From Leucobacter rhizosphaerae (GTDB taxonomy: Bacteria > Actinomycetota > Actinomycetes > Actinomycetales > Microbacteriaceae): 64,000 bases of DNA. Under the pieces are notes generated by a model that worked only from the letters and a program-made list of their open reading frames with translations, had not been told where the DNA came from and searched no databases. The position numbers were made by a program, and so were the translations under genes. Location: assembly GCF_022919175.1 (NCBI RefSeq), contig NZ_CP095043.1:3273835-3337834 (forward strand), read 5' to 3'. Positions 51,490 through 59,520 of this stretch are shown in pieces (positions within the stretch are counted from its first letter, which is position 1; every line of letters starts with the position of its first letter).

Positions 51490-51499
51490 GGAGTTTCGC

Positions 51500-52525
51500 A
51501 TGGGCGATTTTGATGTTCCTTTTGTGATCGACAAGGCGAAGCATTCGGCGCGTTTGTTTCGGCGGCAGGCCCAGAAGGAGGCTGGCGCGGGTACGGGTGT
51601 TGACCGTCCGGGTGATCTGAAGGTGCAGGCGTTGAGCACGCCAGGCGCTGGGTTCCGGGTTGCTCCGGGTGGTGCGACGGTCCAGTCTCGGGATACTGCG
51701 TCGACTGACCGGGAATCGTATGGGCCGGTGCTTTCCGTGGAGAAGACTCTGACGGGAGTGCCGGGCACTGGGTCTGGTTCGGGGCGACGGGATCTGGTGA
51801 TTATTGAGATCACTGATCCTGAGATCGGGTCGGTGACGTACCCGCCTCCGCCCGATCCGGTGGGCACTGGCGGTTGGCTGGACGGGGACAATTTCTGCCG
51901 GGTGACGATCATTCAGAACGTCGATTCGTTGGTGCCGGTTGCTCAGCGCCCGGTGCGCTCCTTGAATCAGATCACGTCTGGGGCGTACGCGAACGTGACC
52001 GGTGTGACCTTGGCGGCGATCACGTACCCGGCTTCTACGTCGACTGTCACGAACGCGATGATCGAGGATCTGCGCGTGGTGCATTCGCCACTGTCGGTGC
52101 TCCAACCGGATCTGGTGTCTTTCGGCGGGACCGTGGCGCTGACTGGCACGTCGGAGATCGTGTGGCCGGCAGCGTCGCAGCAGATCCGCATCCCGGAGCG
52201 TGCGAATGAGCTCACCGTGATGGCGAGTCTTCTGGGCATGCTGGTGACGGTCAACTGGGTGGGTGTGGAGTTCCGGTTGCGTTTGGGCAACACAGGGTCA
52301 TTCATCTACTCGGATGCCACAGGGCTGACAACGGACACCACTTCGGGTGGCACCGAGCGTGTCGACAAGGTTGTGCCGATGCGGGTGCAGATCCCGGCCG
52401 CGATGCGCGGCACCACGCAACCGCTCGTGATCCTCGCGAAGAAAACGGGTGGGACGGGCACGCTGTCGGTGACGAACCGCACGGTGGTGAAGTTCGATTC
52501 GACCCTCGCGGAGACAACTGTTTAG
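51500..52525 (+). CDS. Minor tail protein
   Basis: 341 aa; ATG 51500 with TAGGGAG upstream. Beta-rich, Ser/Thr/Gly-rich, DVPFVIDKAKHSARLFRRQA N-terminus; a middle with VIIEITDPEIGSVTYPPPPD. Similar proteins lie between Dit and the endopeptidase-like tail protein in actinophages; exact role unknown. Confidence 0.65.
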   Translation: MGDFDVPFVIDKAKHSARLFRRQAQKEAGAGTGVDRPGDLKVQALSTPGAGFRVAPGGATVQSRDTASTDRESYGPVLSVEKTLTGVPGTGSGSGRRDLVIIEITDPEIGSVTYPPPPDPVGTGGWLDGDNFCRVTIIQNVDSLVPVAQRPVRSLNQITSGAYANVTGVTLAAITYPASTSTVTNAMIEDLRVVHSPLSVLQPDLVSFGGTVALTGTSEIVWPAASQQIRIPERANELTVMASLLGMLVTVNWVGVEFRLRLGNTGSFIYSDATGLTTDTTSGGTERVDKVVPMRVQIPAAMRGTTQPLVILAKKTGGTGTLSVTNRTVVKFDSTLAETTV

Positions 52526-52534
52526 GGGGTGGTC

Positions 52535-53809
52535 ATGCTTCGCTACATTGTTGAGCGGATCGCGGATGGGGAGTTCCTTGATTTGGAGCTCCCCATCACT
52601 GTTTCCGGGGCGGGGGTGGCGGTTAATGGGCCGGGCTCGTTGTCGGGGACGGTTGCCCCTGATGTGGGCGGGTTGCGTGACGATGCCGGTGTTCTGATTA
52701 TTGACCCGTACGCGACGCTCATTCATGAGGAAGCGGATGGGGTGATCCGCGGCACGTGGCTTGTTACCCGGTCTGAGCTTGATGGGGCTGTGTGGTCTGT
52801 TGAGGGTGCCGGGTTCTCGAGCTTCTTCCGGGACCGCCCGTACGAGGGTGAGTACCGGGGTGTGCAGGTTGATCCTGTTGCGGTGGCCCGTCATGTGGTG
52901 ACGCACGCACAGTCGTTCGTGTCTGCTGATCTTGGTGTGACGGTGGTGGGGTCTTCCACTGTGAAGGTCGGGTCGACGTCGGATAATGCGGAGATCGCGG
53001 CTCAGGCTGCGGCGGATGCTGCGAAGGCTGCGGTGGAGTCCACGAAGGCCGCTCTGGAGGCTGCACGGGCTGCGGCGAAGGCTGACCCGTCCCCGGCGAA
53101 TAAAGCTGTGGTGGAGACGCGGAAGGCTGCGGCGGATGCTGCGGCGGCGACGAAGAAGACCCGCGATGAGGCGTTGAAGGTCGCGAAGGAGACTGTCCGT
53201 GAGGATGGTGGGGCGTGGAAGATTCTGTGGTGGGACACCCCGGATTGTTTCCAGGCCATGCAGGAAGCTGTCGATGCTGCGGGCATGGAGTGGGTGGAGT
53301 GGTCGGGCTGGAATAGCGACCGCACCGCCATCCTGAAGGAGATCCGCGTTGTGCCGCGCGTGGGGCGCAAACAGGACGGTCTGCAGTTCGTTGAGGGCGA
53401 CAACATCGTGGAAACGGTGGTCGTTGAGGACGACGCCGACTTGTACGCGAACAAGGTCATCGCGATTGGTGCTGGTGAGGGGCGTGACGCGCTCCGGGTG
53501 ACGATCCCTGGCAGTGACAACCGGCGCAGCAAGCCACATGTGCTGGACGCAAAGAACGTCACGAAGCTGTCTGTGCTCGAAAGGATGGCTCGTGCCGAAC
53601 TCGATGCACGTATGCGCCGTCTGAGGGTCGATGCGATCCGTGTGGACGCGTCGCACCCGAACGCAGAACGGGGCACGTTCGGTGTCGGGGACACAATCCT
53701 TGTCGATGCTGAGGTGGGTTGGATCGGCCGTCAACGGTTGTGGCAGCGCATCGAGGAGATCGAGTGGGTGGGTCTTGATGTGTGCGATTTGATGTTGGGG
53801 GACGCATGA
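52535..53809 (+). CDS. Tail protein, Gp37-like/endopeptidase-tail family
   Basis: 424 aa. The N-terminus LRYIVERIADGEFLDLELPI with DDAGVLIIDPYATLIHEEAD and GTWLVTRSELDG matches the ReqiPepy6 Gp37-like tail hub family. An Ala/Lys-rich coiled-coil insertion (~150-225) interrupts the domain; the C-terminal half carries the conserved RIEEIEWVGLDVCDLMLG end. Confidence 0.75.
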   Translation: MLRYIVERIADGEFLDLELPITVSGAGVAVNGPGSLSGTVAPDVGGLRDDAGVLIIDPYATLIHEEADGVIRGTWLVTRSELDGAVWSVEGAGFSSFFRDRPYEGEYRGVQVDPVAVARHVVTHAQSFVSADLGVTVVGSSTVKVGSTSDNAEIAAQAAADAAKAAVESTKAALEAARAAAKADPSPANKAVVETRKAAADAAAATKKTRDEALKVAKETVREDGGAWKILWWDTPDCFQAMQEAVDAAGMEWVEWSGWNSDRTAILKEIRVVPRVGRKQDGLQFVEGDNIVETVVVEDDADLYANKVIAIGAGEGRDALRVTIPGSDNRRSKPHVLDAKNVTKLSVLERMARAELDARMRRLRVDAIRVDASHPNAERGTFGVGDTILVDAEVGWIGRQRLWQRIEEIEWVGLDVCDLMLGDA

Positions 53810-55518
53810 TTTCTTTGCAGCGTAAGCGCCTCCTGAAGCGTCAGGCTGTGTCGGGTGTGGCTGCGGTTCGGAAGACTGAAGCGGTTTCGCGGACGACGCA
53901 GGTGGCGCATTCGACGGTCGCTGTGGGCGACGCGGATGTGCCCGTGGTCGACGTTGCTGCGGACGCTACTTCGGTGGCAGCTGACATGCCTGGCGTGCAG
54001 GATGACGTGGCTCAGGCAGCGACGGACGCTTATGACGCATCCATGAATGTCGGCGAAGCGCTCGATGCGGCTGAGCAGGCCGCGGTTGAGGCAGCGGCTG
54101 CGACTGAGACGGCGTTGGGGTTTGCCCGGTATTCGCAGATCGACGGTGGTTCGATCGTGCCCCCGCTGCCGGGGGATGGGCCGCGCGTTGGTGCGGAGCT
54201 TGTGCGTATCGACGTCGACCAGCACCCGTACCAGGTGGACGTGTGGAACGGCACCGCGTGGGCGAAGTCGCAGATCCTCGCAGACCAGATCCTCGTGCTT
54301 GGTGAGGACGGGACGGTGCAGATCGAGAACGGTCGTATCGTCTCTCCGACTGTCATCGGCGGCGAGTTCTACGGCAACTCGTTCGAGGGTTCCGAGTTTC
54401 GTCTCGCGACCGTCATCAGCGAAACCGAGACACTGTTCGACGGTTGCGAGGTGGTCGGGTCGTGGACTGCGAGGTCCAACAACCCAACACCTCTCACGCG
54501 CACGACCGCGCAGAAGAAGTCGGGAACGTATTCCCTCCTTGGTGCGACTGTTGCGGGTGCGCCTAATTACCGGTGGGGGCGTCGCCCGGTGCCCGCGATG
54601 GCATTTCCTCGCGGAGGGTACTGTTCCGTTTGGGTCCGATCTACAGTCGCAACTAGCGTTACTATCTCGGCGCACCCTGCGGCTCGCACCCTCCCGATCG
54701 CGGCGAACGTATGGACTGAGGTTCGTGGCGAGATCCCTGCAGGCGCATCGCCAACGAATTTCGAACTCTATTCTGCGCAGTCGTCAGGTACGGGCACCCT
54801 GTATATCGATGAGCTCCGGTTTGTGTCTTACGGGTCGCTTGACGGCGGCGCAAGCATTCTGCGCGACGGTACGGGGCGGGCGATTGTCCGCAGTCTCGCT
54901 CCGGATTCATCCGCTGCGACGCTAGAGGATGGACAGTCGCGTGTGGCGCGAGGTGCCGCGTCCATCGTTGCCCGAGTGCAGGATGTCTCTGGGGCTCTTC
55001 GGCCAGTTCAAGTGTTGGAGGGGCCGACCAGCCTCGGCGGTCAGGCATTCCTGGAGACGTCGGCCGGGGTCGGTGGCGCACAGTTAAGTCTTTCGTCCTC
55101 TGACTCGACGCTCCCGGTCCCGTCTTCACTCCAGTTCGGTCTAGATAACAGTGTCACGGTGTTCGCGGCGTCCAGGGTCCTGCTCAATTCGCCATCCGTC
55201 AGGTTTGCGGGCGACATCGACTGGGTTTACCCGACGCTGCTTCATGGCACGAACCTTGCGGGCAATCCGTTCGGGTACAGGCGGGTGGCGGGAAAGATTG
55301 AGTTCCGCGGCCGTGTCGGGTACATGACTGCACTCACGCCGATCTTCCGCATGCCGGCGGGCTACAGGATCGATGGTGGTGCCGACAACGTGTTTGTGCT
55401 CGACTCTGGCGGGGTCAACCGTTTCAATGTTCGCTCGGATGGCTACTTGCAGAGCCAGACGGGCGGCGACAACAACGTTTCGTTCGCCCAGCTGACCTAT
55501 CCAGTTGCGGCGGCTTAG
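53806..55518 (+). CDS. Minor tail protein / putative receptor-binding protein
   Basis: 570 aa, start overlapping the preceding stop. Residues ~30-100 form an Ala/Asp-rich helix bundle; then GSIVPPLPGDGPRVGAELVR and DQILVLGEDGTVQIENGRIV beta repeats; a carbohydrate-binding-like middle (~210-350) and a beta-rich C-terminus with RVAGKIEFRGRVGYMTAL, typical of host-recognition tail tips. Assignment from position and composition. Confidence 0.7.
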   Translation: MISLQRKRLLKRQAVSGVAAVRKTEAVSRTTQVAHSTVAVGDADVPVVDVAADATSVAADMPGVQDDVAQAATDAYDASMNVGEALDAAEQAAVEAAAATETALGFARYSQIDGGSIVPPLPGDGPRVGAELVRIDVDQHPYQVDVWNGTAWAKSQILADQILVLGEDGTVQIENGRIVSPTVIGGEFYGNSFEGSEFRLATVISETETLFDGCEVVGSWTARSNNPTPLTRTTAQKKSGTYSLLGATVAGAPNYRWGRRPVPAMAFPRGGYCSVWVRSTVATSVTISAHPAARTLPIAANVWTEVRGEIPAGASPTNFELYSAQSSGTGTLYIDELRFVSYGSLDGGASILRDGTGRAIVRSLAPDSSAATLEDGQSRVARGAASIVARVQDVSGALRPVQVLEGPTSLGGQAFLETSAGVGGAQLSLSSSDSTLPVPSSLQFGLDNSVTVFAASRVLLNSPSVRFAGDIDWVYPTLLHGTNLAGNPFGYRRVAGKIEFRGRVGYMTALTPIFRMPAGYRIDGGADNVFVLDSGGVNRFNVRSDGYLQSQTGGDNNVSFAQLTYPVAAA

Positions 55519-55529
55519 GGGGAGTTCTC

Positions 55530-55787
55530 ATGTCATTTCTGAATCAGGCGAAGCTTGCGCAGGACAAGATCCTGCTGGCTCGTGTTGCGGCCTGTGCGGC
55601 GATCATGGGCATCACGAATCCGGAAGGGATCGTGCGTGCCCGCATCTGGGAGTTCTCGGCGCAGAACGGCTGGAACGACGCCTACTCTGCATCCACGGCG
55701 GACGAACCCGGCGCTGATGAGTCGGCGGTCACGGATGCGATGATCCTCGAGGCCGTCACCAACCTTCTCGCGGAAGGGGGTGCGTGA
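55530..55787 (+). CDS. Small phage protein near the lysis module
   Basis: 85 aa, GGGGAG before the ATG. Helical (KLAQDKILLARVAACAAIMG), acidic C-terminus. No family recognised; stop overlaps the next start. Confidence 0.6.
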   Translation: MSFLNQAKLAQDKILLARVAACAAIMGITNPEGIVRARIWEFSAQNGWNDAYSASTADEPGADESAVTDAMILEAVTNLLAEGGA

Positions 55788-56518
55788 TGGGGTGGAAAGC
55801 TCTCGTGCCCCCGAGGTTGGGCACGCAGGATCTCGCGGGCCGGTGTTTGCCGTTCGCGCAGTCGTTCTTCGGTGCACCGATCCGATACGACTACGCGTTC
55901 CAGGCGTGGGAAGCGACACAGCACAAGGGTGGCGTGAATGACCCCCTGCCGGACGTTCCGGTGCTGCTGTGGTTCTCCCACATCGGCCGCTACTACTCCC
56001 ATTCGAAGGGCGTGTGGGAAACAGTCAATGCCGGCCACGTGACGATCCACGTTCCGGGTGACGCGATCTACAGCAGCCCGACGAGCGGGTACGGGTCGCA
56101 GCGGTTCGCGACGATCCGAGAGATCGAACAGGCATTCAACGCGACCTACGTGGGTTGGTCGCTCGATATCAACGGGCTGCTCGTGGCTGCCTGGGAAGAG
56201 GACGACGACATGTATTCAGACGATGACCGGACCCGCGATAATCAGGTCGCGAGGGACGTCAAGGGGATCCGGGAAACTGTCGCGGAGATCAAGGAGACGC
56301 TCGAGCGGTTCCCCGCGGTGGATGACGCGATCTTCAAGAAGACCAAGACGTCGTTCGGCACGCCGGGCGGTCTGCTTCTGCAGGCGAAGCGAACGGATGA
56401 TGCCCTGTTCAAGGACACTGAGACGAGCTTCGGCACCCCGGGCGGTGTGCTGAAGACGCTGCGCGTCGTGCTCGACAAGCTCGATGAGATCAGCGGCGGT
56501 AAGGCTGGCGGTGAGTGA
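55787..56518 (+). CDS. Probable endolysin (CHAP/NlpC-like) with C-terminal repeats
   Basis: 243 aa. Catalytic-like Cys in LAGRCLPFAQSFFGAP (~20) and His in AGHVTIHVPGD (~86) fit a cysteine amidase/endopeptidase domain of ~140 residues. The C-terminal ~90 residues hold a coiled coil and two repeats of DDAxFKxTxTSFGTPGGxL, perhaps a wall-binding or oligomerisation tail. Followed by holin-like genes, supporting a lysis role, though a tail-associated lysin is also possible. Confidence 0.6.
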   Translation: MGWKALVPPRLGTQDLAGRCLPFAQSFFGAPIRYDYAFQAWEATQHKGGVNDPLPDVPVLLWFSHIGRYYSHSKGVWETVNAGHVTIHVPGDAIYSSPTSGYGSQRFATIREIEQAFNATYVGWSLDINGLLVAAWEEDDDMYSDDDRTRDNQVARDVKGIRETVAEIKETLERFPAVDDAIFKKTKTSFGTPGGLLLQAKRTDDALFKDTETSFGTPGGVLKTLRVVLDKLDEISGGKAGGE

Positions 56519-56933
56519 GGACCAGCTGGCGCGCGTCTTCGGTGACGTGACGATCGTGCAGGGCGTCCTGTGGCTGGTCGCTCTCGGCGCGCTCTGGGCC
56601 ATCGCTGCGAAGTTCGACTGGTGGGGGAGACTCAAGCGGTTCATCGCGACGATCGACGCTCTCGCGGTGCTGCCCGCGAAGCTGGCGTTGCTTGATGAGA
56701 TCCACCACGAGGTGCGACCGAACACGGGCACCTCGTTGAACGATGCGGTGCGCCGTGTGGAGGCGGTCCAGCAGCAGCAGACGATCCAGTTGAACCAGCA
56801 GGACATGAAGCTCGAGGAGCAGTCGGAGAAGCTGACTGGCCTGCAGGAGCTCATGGAGTCCGGTGACGCGGAGCTCAACACGCGTGTCAGCGACATTGAG
56901 AACACGATGAACCCCGGAAGGGATAAGCAATGA
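56511..56933 (+). CDS. Membrane protein with coiled coil, lysis-module partner
   Basis: 140 aa, GTG 56511 overlapping the lysin stop. One transmembrane helix at ~16-35 (GVLWLVALGALWAIAA), then a long coiled coil (VRRVEAVQQQQTIQLNQQDM ...). Its topology resembles holin-like or spanin-like accessory proteins of actinophages. Confidence 0.65.
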   Translation: MSEDQLARVFGDVTIVQGVLWLVALGALWAIAAKFDWWGRLKRFIATIDALAVLPAKLALLDEIHHEVRPNTGTSLNDAVRRVEAVQQQQTIQLNQQDMKLEEQSEKLTGLQELMESGDAELNTRVSDIENTMNPGRDKQ

Positions 56934-57265
56934 CGAAACAGAAGTCTGATGCCACGGTCGCCGCGGTGCGCACGATCGTTCCGGCGCTCATCGGTGTCGC
57001 GCTCGCGCGCCTCATCGCTGGGGTGCCCGCGGTCGCTGAAGTGCTGTCGTGGGTCGACCAGTTCATCAAGGATGTGGCCGAGGCTGGTGGTGTGCCGCTC
57101 ATCGGTGTGACCGCTGTGTGGCTCATCCAGGCCGCGCTCACCGCCCTGGTGATCTGGGCCTGGTACGCGCTCGCCCGTGCGCTGGGTGACCGATGGCCGT
57201 CCGCTGAGAAGTGGATGCTCGGCTCCGAGGCTCGCCCGCATTACGTCGCGCGCTACGCCTCCTGA
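56930..57265 (+). CDS. Holin
   Basis: 111 aa, ATGA overlap. Two transmembrane segments (TIVPALIGVALARLIAGVPA and TAVWLIQAALTALVIWAWYA) joined by a short acidic loop and a charged C-terminus, as in type II holins. Position right after the lysin supports pore formation for lysis. Confidence 0.78.
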   Translation: MTKQKSDATVAAVRTIVPALIGVALARLIAGVPAVAEVLSWVDQFIKDVAEAGGVPLIGVTAVWLIQAALTALVIWAWYALARALGDRWPSAEKWMLGSEARPHYVARYAS

Positions 57266-57280
57266 TCCAGGATCCTTCAC

Positions 57281-57335
57281 GCCCCCTTGTTCTAGCCTTC
57301 GGGCCGGAATGAGGGGGCACTTTTCTTGTTTTACC
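57281..57335 (+). terminator. Strong terminator at the end of the late operon
   Basis: A 17-bp imperfect stem starting GCCCCC and closing with a UUCG tetraloop (57281-57318), then CACTTTTCTTGTTTT. The most convincing intrinsic terminator of the prophage. Confidence 0.9.
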
Positions 57336-57337
57336 TG

Positions 57338-57366
57338 TTGCTAATACACATGAACGTATGTATACT
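57338..57366 (+). promoter_or_regulatory. Near-consensus sigma-70 promoter
   Basis: TTGCTA (57338-57343), 17-bp spacer, TATACT (57361-57366), directly behind the late terminator and 28 bp before a small gene with a perfect AAGGAGG. The AT-rich spacer stands out from the surrounding DNA. Confidence 0.75.
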
Positions 57367-57393
57367 GGTATTACCAACAAGGAAGGAGGAAAC

Positions 57394-57507
57394 GTGGAAG
57401 ATATGATCGACAGCCTGGCAAGACTCCTCACCGGAGTCGCCGCGGTAATCGCTTCAGTAGCAGCCCTGATCAAGGTCTGGCCCCGGAAGCGGAAACGCAA
57501 GAAGTAG
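57394..57507 (+). CDS. 37-aa membrane micropeptide
   Basis: MEDMIDSLARLLTGVAAVIA then SVAALIKVWPRKRKRKK. Amphipathic/hydrophobic helix with a strongly basic tail. AAGGAGG six bases before the GTG, own promoter. Resembles small membrane-active toxins or antiholins; function unknown. Confidence 0.6.
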   Translation: MEDMIDSLARLLTGVAAVIASVAALIKVWPRKRKRKK

Positions 57508-57514
57508 CCAGGCG

Positions 57515-57557
57515 GGGCCGGGATTGGAGTAGCCACTACTTACTCCAAGACCGGCCC
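57515..57557 (+). other. Large hairpin with tandem G-A mismatches
   Basis: GGGCCGG-ga-TTGGAGTA, 9-nt loop, TACTCCAA-ga-CCGGCCC: 15 bp of pairing interrupted by a symmetric ga/ga internal loop, which commonly forms sheared G-A pairs. No T-run follows, so it is not a standard terminator. Lies between two small membrane genes. Confidence 0.65.
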
Positions 57558-57585
57558 ACAGGTCGATCATCCCACGGGAGACACA

Positions 57586-57732
57586 ATGAACGCACTGCAC
57601 TACATCGCTTTCGCGCTGATGCTGATCGTCGCCGCGATCACGATCCAGCCCGCACCATGGGCTGCCGCGCTTGCGGTCATCGCCGGCATCCTGACGATCG
57701 TCCCGACGTTCAAACGGAAGACCGACCGATGA
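57586..57732 (+). CDS. 48-aa membrane peptide
   Basis: Two hydrophobic helices (IAFALMLIVAAITI and AAALAVIAGILTIV) and a basic tail FKRKTDR. GGGAG before the ATG; stop overlaps the next start (ATGA). Confidence 0.55.
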   Translation: MNALHYIAFALMLIVAAITIQPAPWAAALAVIAGILTIVPTFKRKTDR

Positions 57733-57905
57733 TTAAGTACCTCGGCCGGTCTGAGTTCGCCGCACACATCGGTGTCGCGGTCGGCACCCTATCCCGGTAC
57801 ACGCTGCCCGAGCCCGACGCGATGATCGGGCGCACCCAGGGGTGGCTGGTCGAAACCATTGATGCCTGGAACGCGTCACGCCCCGGGAAGGGCAACTGGA
57901 AGTAA
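57729..57905 (+). CDS. Small HTH protein (AlpA/excisionase-like)
   Basis: 58 aa; LGRSEFAAHIGVAVGTLSRY then LPEPDAMIGRTQGWLVETID is a MerR/AlpA-type winged helix with the usual GW...TIDAW strand. Possibly the excisionase or a regulator of the right-end accessory genes. Confidence 0.65.
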   Translation: MIKYLGRSEFAAHIGVAVGTLSRYTLPEPDAMIGRTQGWLVETIDAWNASRPGKGNWK

Positions 57906-57914
57906 CCGACTGAG

Positions 57915-57956
57915 CCCCCATCTGACCTTCGGGTTGGGTGGGGGTTCTTTCGTCGT
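57915..57956 (+). terminator. Intrinsic terminator
   Basis: 13-bp stem CCCCCATCTGACC-ttcg-GGTTGGGTGGGGG (with G-U pairs) and a UUCG loop, then TTCTTTCGTCGTTT. Confidence 0.85.
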
Positions 57957-58214
57957 TTACCGGCCACGCGGCGGCAACGGCGGTGTGACACCCTGATTCG
58001 ACGGCCACGGCACCGCCTTCTCCGCCTCACCAAGCGTCTTGTGAATCCCGACCATGCGCCGCTTTGCCGGGTCCGCATCCCACGTCATCAACAAGTACCG
58101 GTCCTCCCCGGTGGTGTCGGTCATCTTATGCACGACCGCTTTCGGGTGCTGCGGGAACTCGCGCAGAATCAGCCAGGTGCACGCGTCAACGATGATCGTG
58201 TTGCTGCGGTACAC
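57957..58214 (-). CDS. Accessory protein downstream of a LexA-like box
   Basis: 85 aa, GTG start (MYRSNTIIVDACTWLILREF). Mixed alpha/beta with HKMTDTTGEDRYLLMTWDAD and a Pro-rich tail. Leftward, convergent with the terminator above. The sequence TCGAAAGTATGTTCGA 14 bp upstream of its start suggests SOS control. No family recognised. Confidence 0.55.
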   Translation of the reverse strand: MYRSNTIIVDACTWLILREFPQHPKAVVHKMTDTTGEDRYLLMTWDADPAKRRMVGIHKTLGEAEKAVPWPSNQGVTPPLPPRGR

Positions 58215-58227
58215 GGCTGGCCCCCAT

Positions 58228-58243
58228 TCGAAAGTATGTTCGA
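58228..58243. promoter_or_regulatory. Candidate LexA (SOS) box
   Basis: TCGAAAGTATGTTCGA matches the actinobacterial LexA consensus TCGAAC-N4-GTTCGA at 11 of 12 defined positions, and is extended to a 7-bp perfect inverted repeat ATTCGAA/TTCGAAT. It lies between the leftward 85-aa gene and the rightward DUF3800 gene. Confidence 0.65.
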
Positions 58244-58328
58244 ATAGGGTACCTGGCGACGGGGCGCATTTGCCAGGGCGGGCCCAGGGTCCAAAACATG
58301 TGAAATAGGTCCGCTATCTTTGGGAGTT

Positions 58329-59114
58329 ATGGCAGACCCATCGAAACAGCGCGGCAGGCTTCCACGGCGCGACTTTCGAAACAAACTCAAACGGGATCAT
58401 CCGAGCGGGCTAATCCTCCTTGACGAGACTGGAGCGATATCGCAGGACCGCTACTTCGCGGTTGGCATCGTCACTCTTGACGAGCCTGCCCGCACACTCA
58501 GGCGGATTCAGACGCTCCGGGACAAGAAGCACTATTACAAGGAATTCAAGTTCTCTGCGACTACCAAGGACACGATCGACCTGCATCGTAGATTTGTCGA
58601 GGTCGCGGTCGAAGAGGGTGGCCTAAAGTTCGCGTCTTTCATCGCCGATCGTGAAGTGGCGGACCCTGTGGCGCGATTCGGAAATCACTGGGATGCCTAC
58701 GGGAAAATGGCAGAGCAACTCCTGTTAGGAGCGGTTCGGTTTCCAATGGTGTACTCGGTACTCGCCGACAATTACTCATCGCCTGGAGAAGTCCGATTCG
58801 AAGAGGACCTGAAGGCTGCAGTGAACAAGAGGCTCAACAGGCTCGGGATTACCACCGTCGTTCGTCTCGATTCCAAGTCGACAGATGGCCTGCAGCTGGT
58901 TGACATGCTTACATCCTCGATAGCGTTCGAATTCCGCGCTGAGGCGGGTCTGGCAACGCACACATCTCCCAAGGGGAAGCTTGCACGACATGTTCGCGAT
59001 TTGATGCAAGTAGAGTCATGCATCGGTGGGAACAAATCTGAAATGCTAAATGTGCGGGAGTACGAGCACGACAACTGGGCGGCGACTGGGACTGTCACAA
59101 CTGCGGCAGTGTGA
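58329..59114 (+). CDS. DUF3800 family protein
   Basis: 261 aa; ATG 58329 with GGGAG. N-terminal LILLDETGAISQDRYFAVGI, middle KFSATTKDTIDLHRRF and C-terminal STDGLQLVDMLTSSIAFEFR are the conserved acidic motifs of DUF3800, an RNase H-like fold found in prophages and near defence genes. Lower GC than neighbours. Activity unproven. Confidence 0.75.
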   Translation: MADPSKQRGRLPRRDFRNKLKRDHPSGLILLDETGAISQDRYFAVGIVTLDEPARTLRRIQTLRDKKHYYKEFKFSATTKDTIDLHRRFVEVAVEEGGLKFASFIADREVADPVARFGNHWDAYGKMAEQLLLGAVRFPMVYSVLADNYSSPGEVRFEEDLKAAVNKRLNRLGITTVVRLDSKSTDGLQLVDMLTSSIAFEFRAEAGLATHTSPKGKLARHVRDLMQVESCIGGNKSEMLNVREYEHDNWAATGTVTTAAV

Positions 59115-59190
59115 AACTAGAGATATTTCACTTTCGAGCGTATTGTTTGTTGTAGGGCGTGGGCCACTGGTCTATAGCCCTTTCGTGAAG

Positions 59191-59220
59191 GCGGTCACAC
59201 TGTGGCCGCTTTCTTCTTTT
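59191..59220 (+). terminator. Terminator after the DUF3800 gene
   Basis: GCGGTCAC-act-GTGGCCGC-type stem (59191-59209) followed by TTTCTTCTTTT. Confidence 0.8.
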
Positions 59221-59250
59221 ATCGAGCGCGGTGTTGCGCTTCCGTGTACG

Positions 59251-59283
59251 AAGTTAACATGGTGCTCAGTGGTGCGTTAACTT
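59251..59283. repeat. 8-bp inverted repeat AAGTTAAC/GTTAACTT
   Basis: Perfect arms at 59251-59258 and 59276-59283 in a gene-free stretch (59221-59358) between the DUF3800 terminator and the right-end genes. Could bind integrase, excisionase or a regulator; nothing else seen there. Confidence 0.5.
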
Positions 59284-59358
59284 ATCTCCCACCGTCAAAT
59301 GTGGCACGAGGGCGCCTCCCGTGCCACCCATTCAACGCGATGAGTCTCTTCCGTGCCG

Positions 59359-59520
59359 CTAGCGGTCCGCCGACGAGTTGGCGCGTATCTGTTCGATGAG
59401 TGCCCGCGTCTCGGCGCTCTTCACGATCTGCCCAACCCGCGACGTCGACAGTCCCACCTCGGCCGCGATCTGCGCGTACGTGAGCCCCACCGCCCGGAGC
59501 TCGAGGATCCTACTCTTCAC
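59359..59520 (-). CDS. Small HTH protein at the right end
   Basis: 53 aa; ILELRAVGLTYAQIAAEVGL, then STSRVGQIVKSAETRALIEQ is a clear sigma-region-4/homeodomain-like HTH. GTG 59520 overlaps the end of the upstream 58-aa gene. Could regulate excision or accessory genes. Confidence 0.6.
   Translation of the reverse strand: MKSRILELRAVGLTYAQIAAEVGLSTSRVGQIVKSAETRALIEQIRANSSADR

Noticed and set aside
51329..51499. N-terminal extension of the minor tail protein gene back to 51329
   Set aside because: The extension is out-of-frame sequence of the Dit-like gene, Cys/Arg-rich; ATG 51500 has its own ribosome-binding site.
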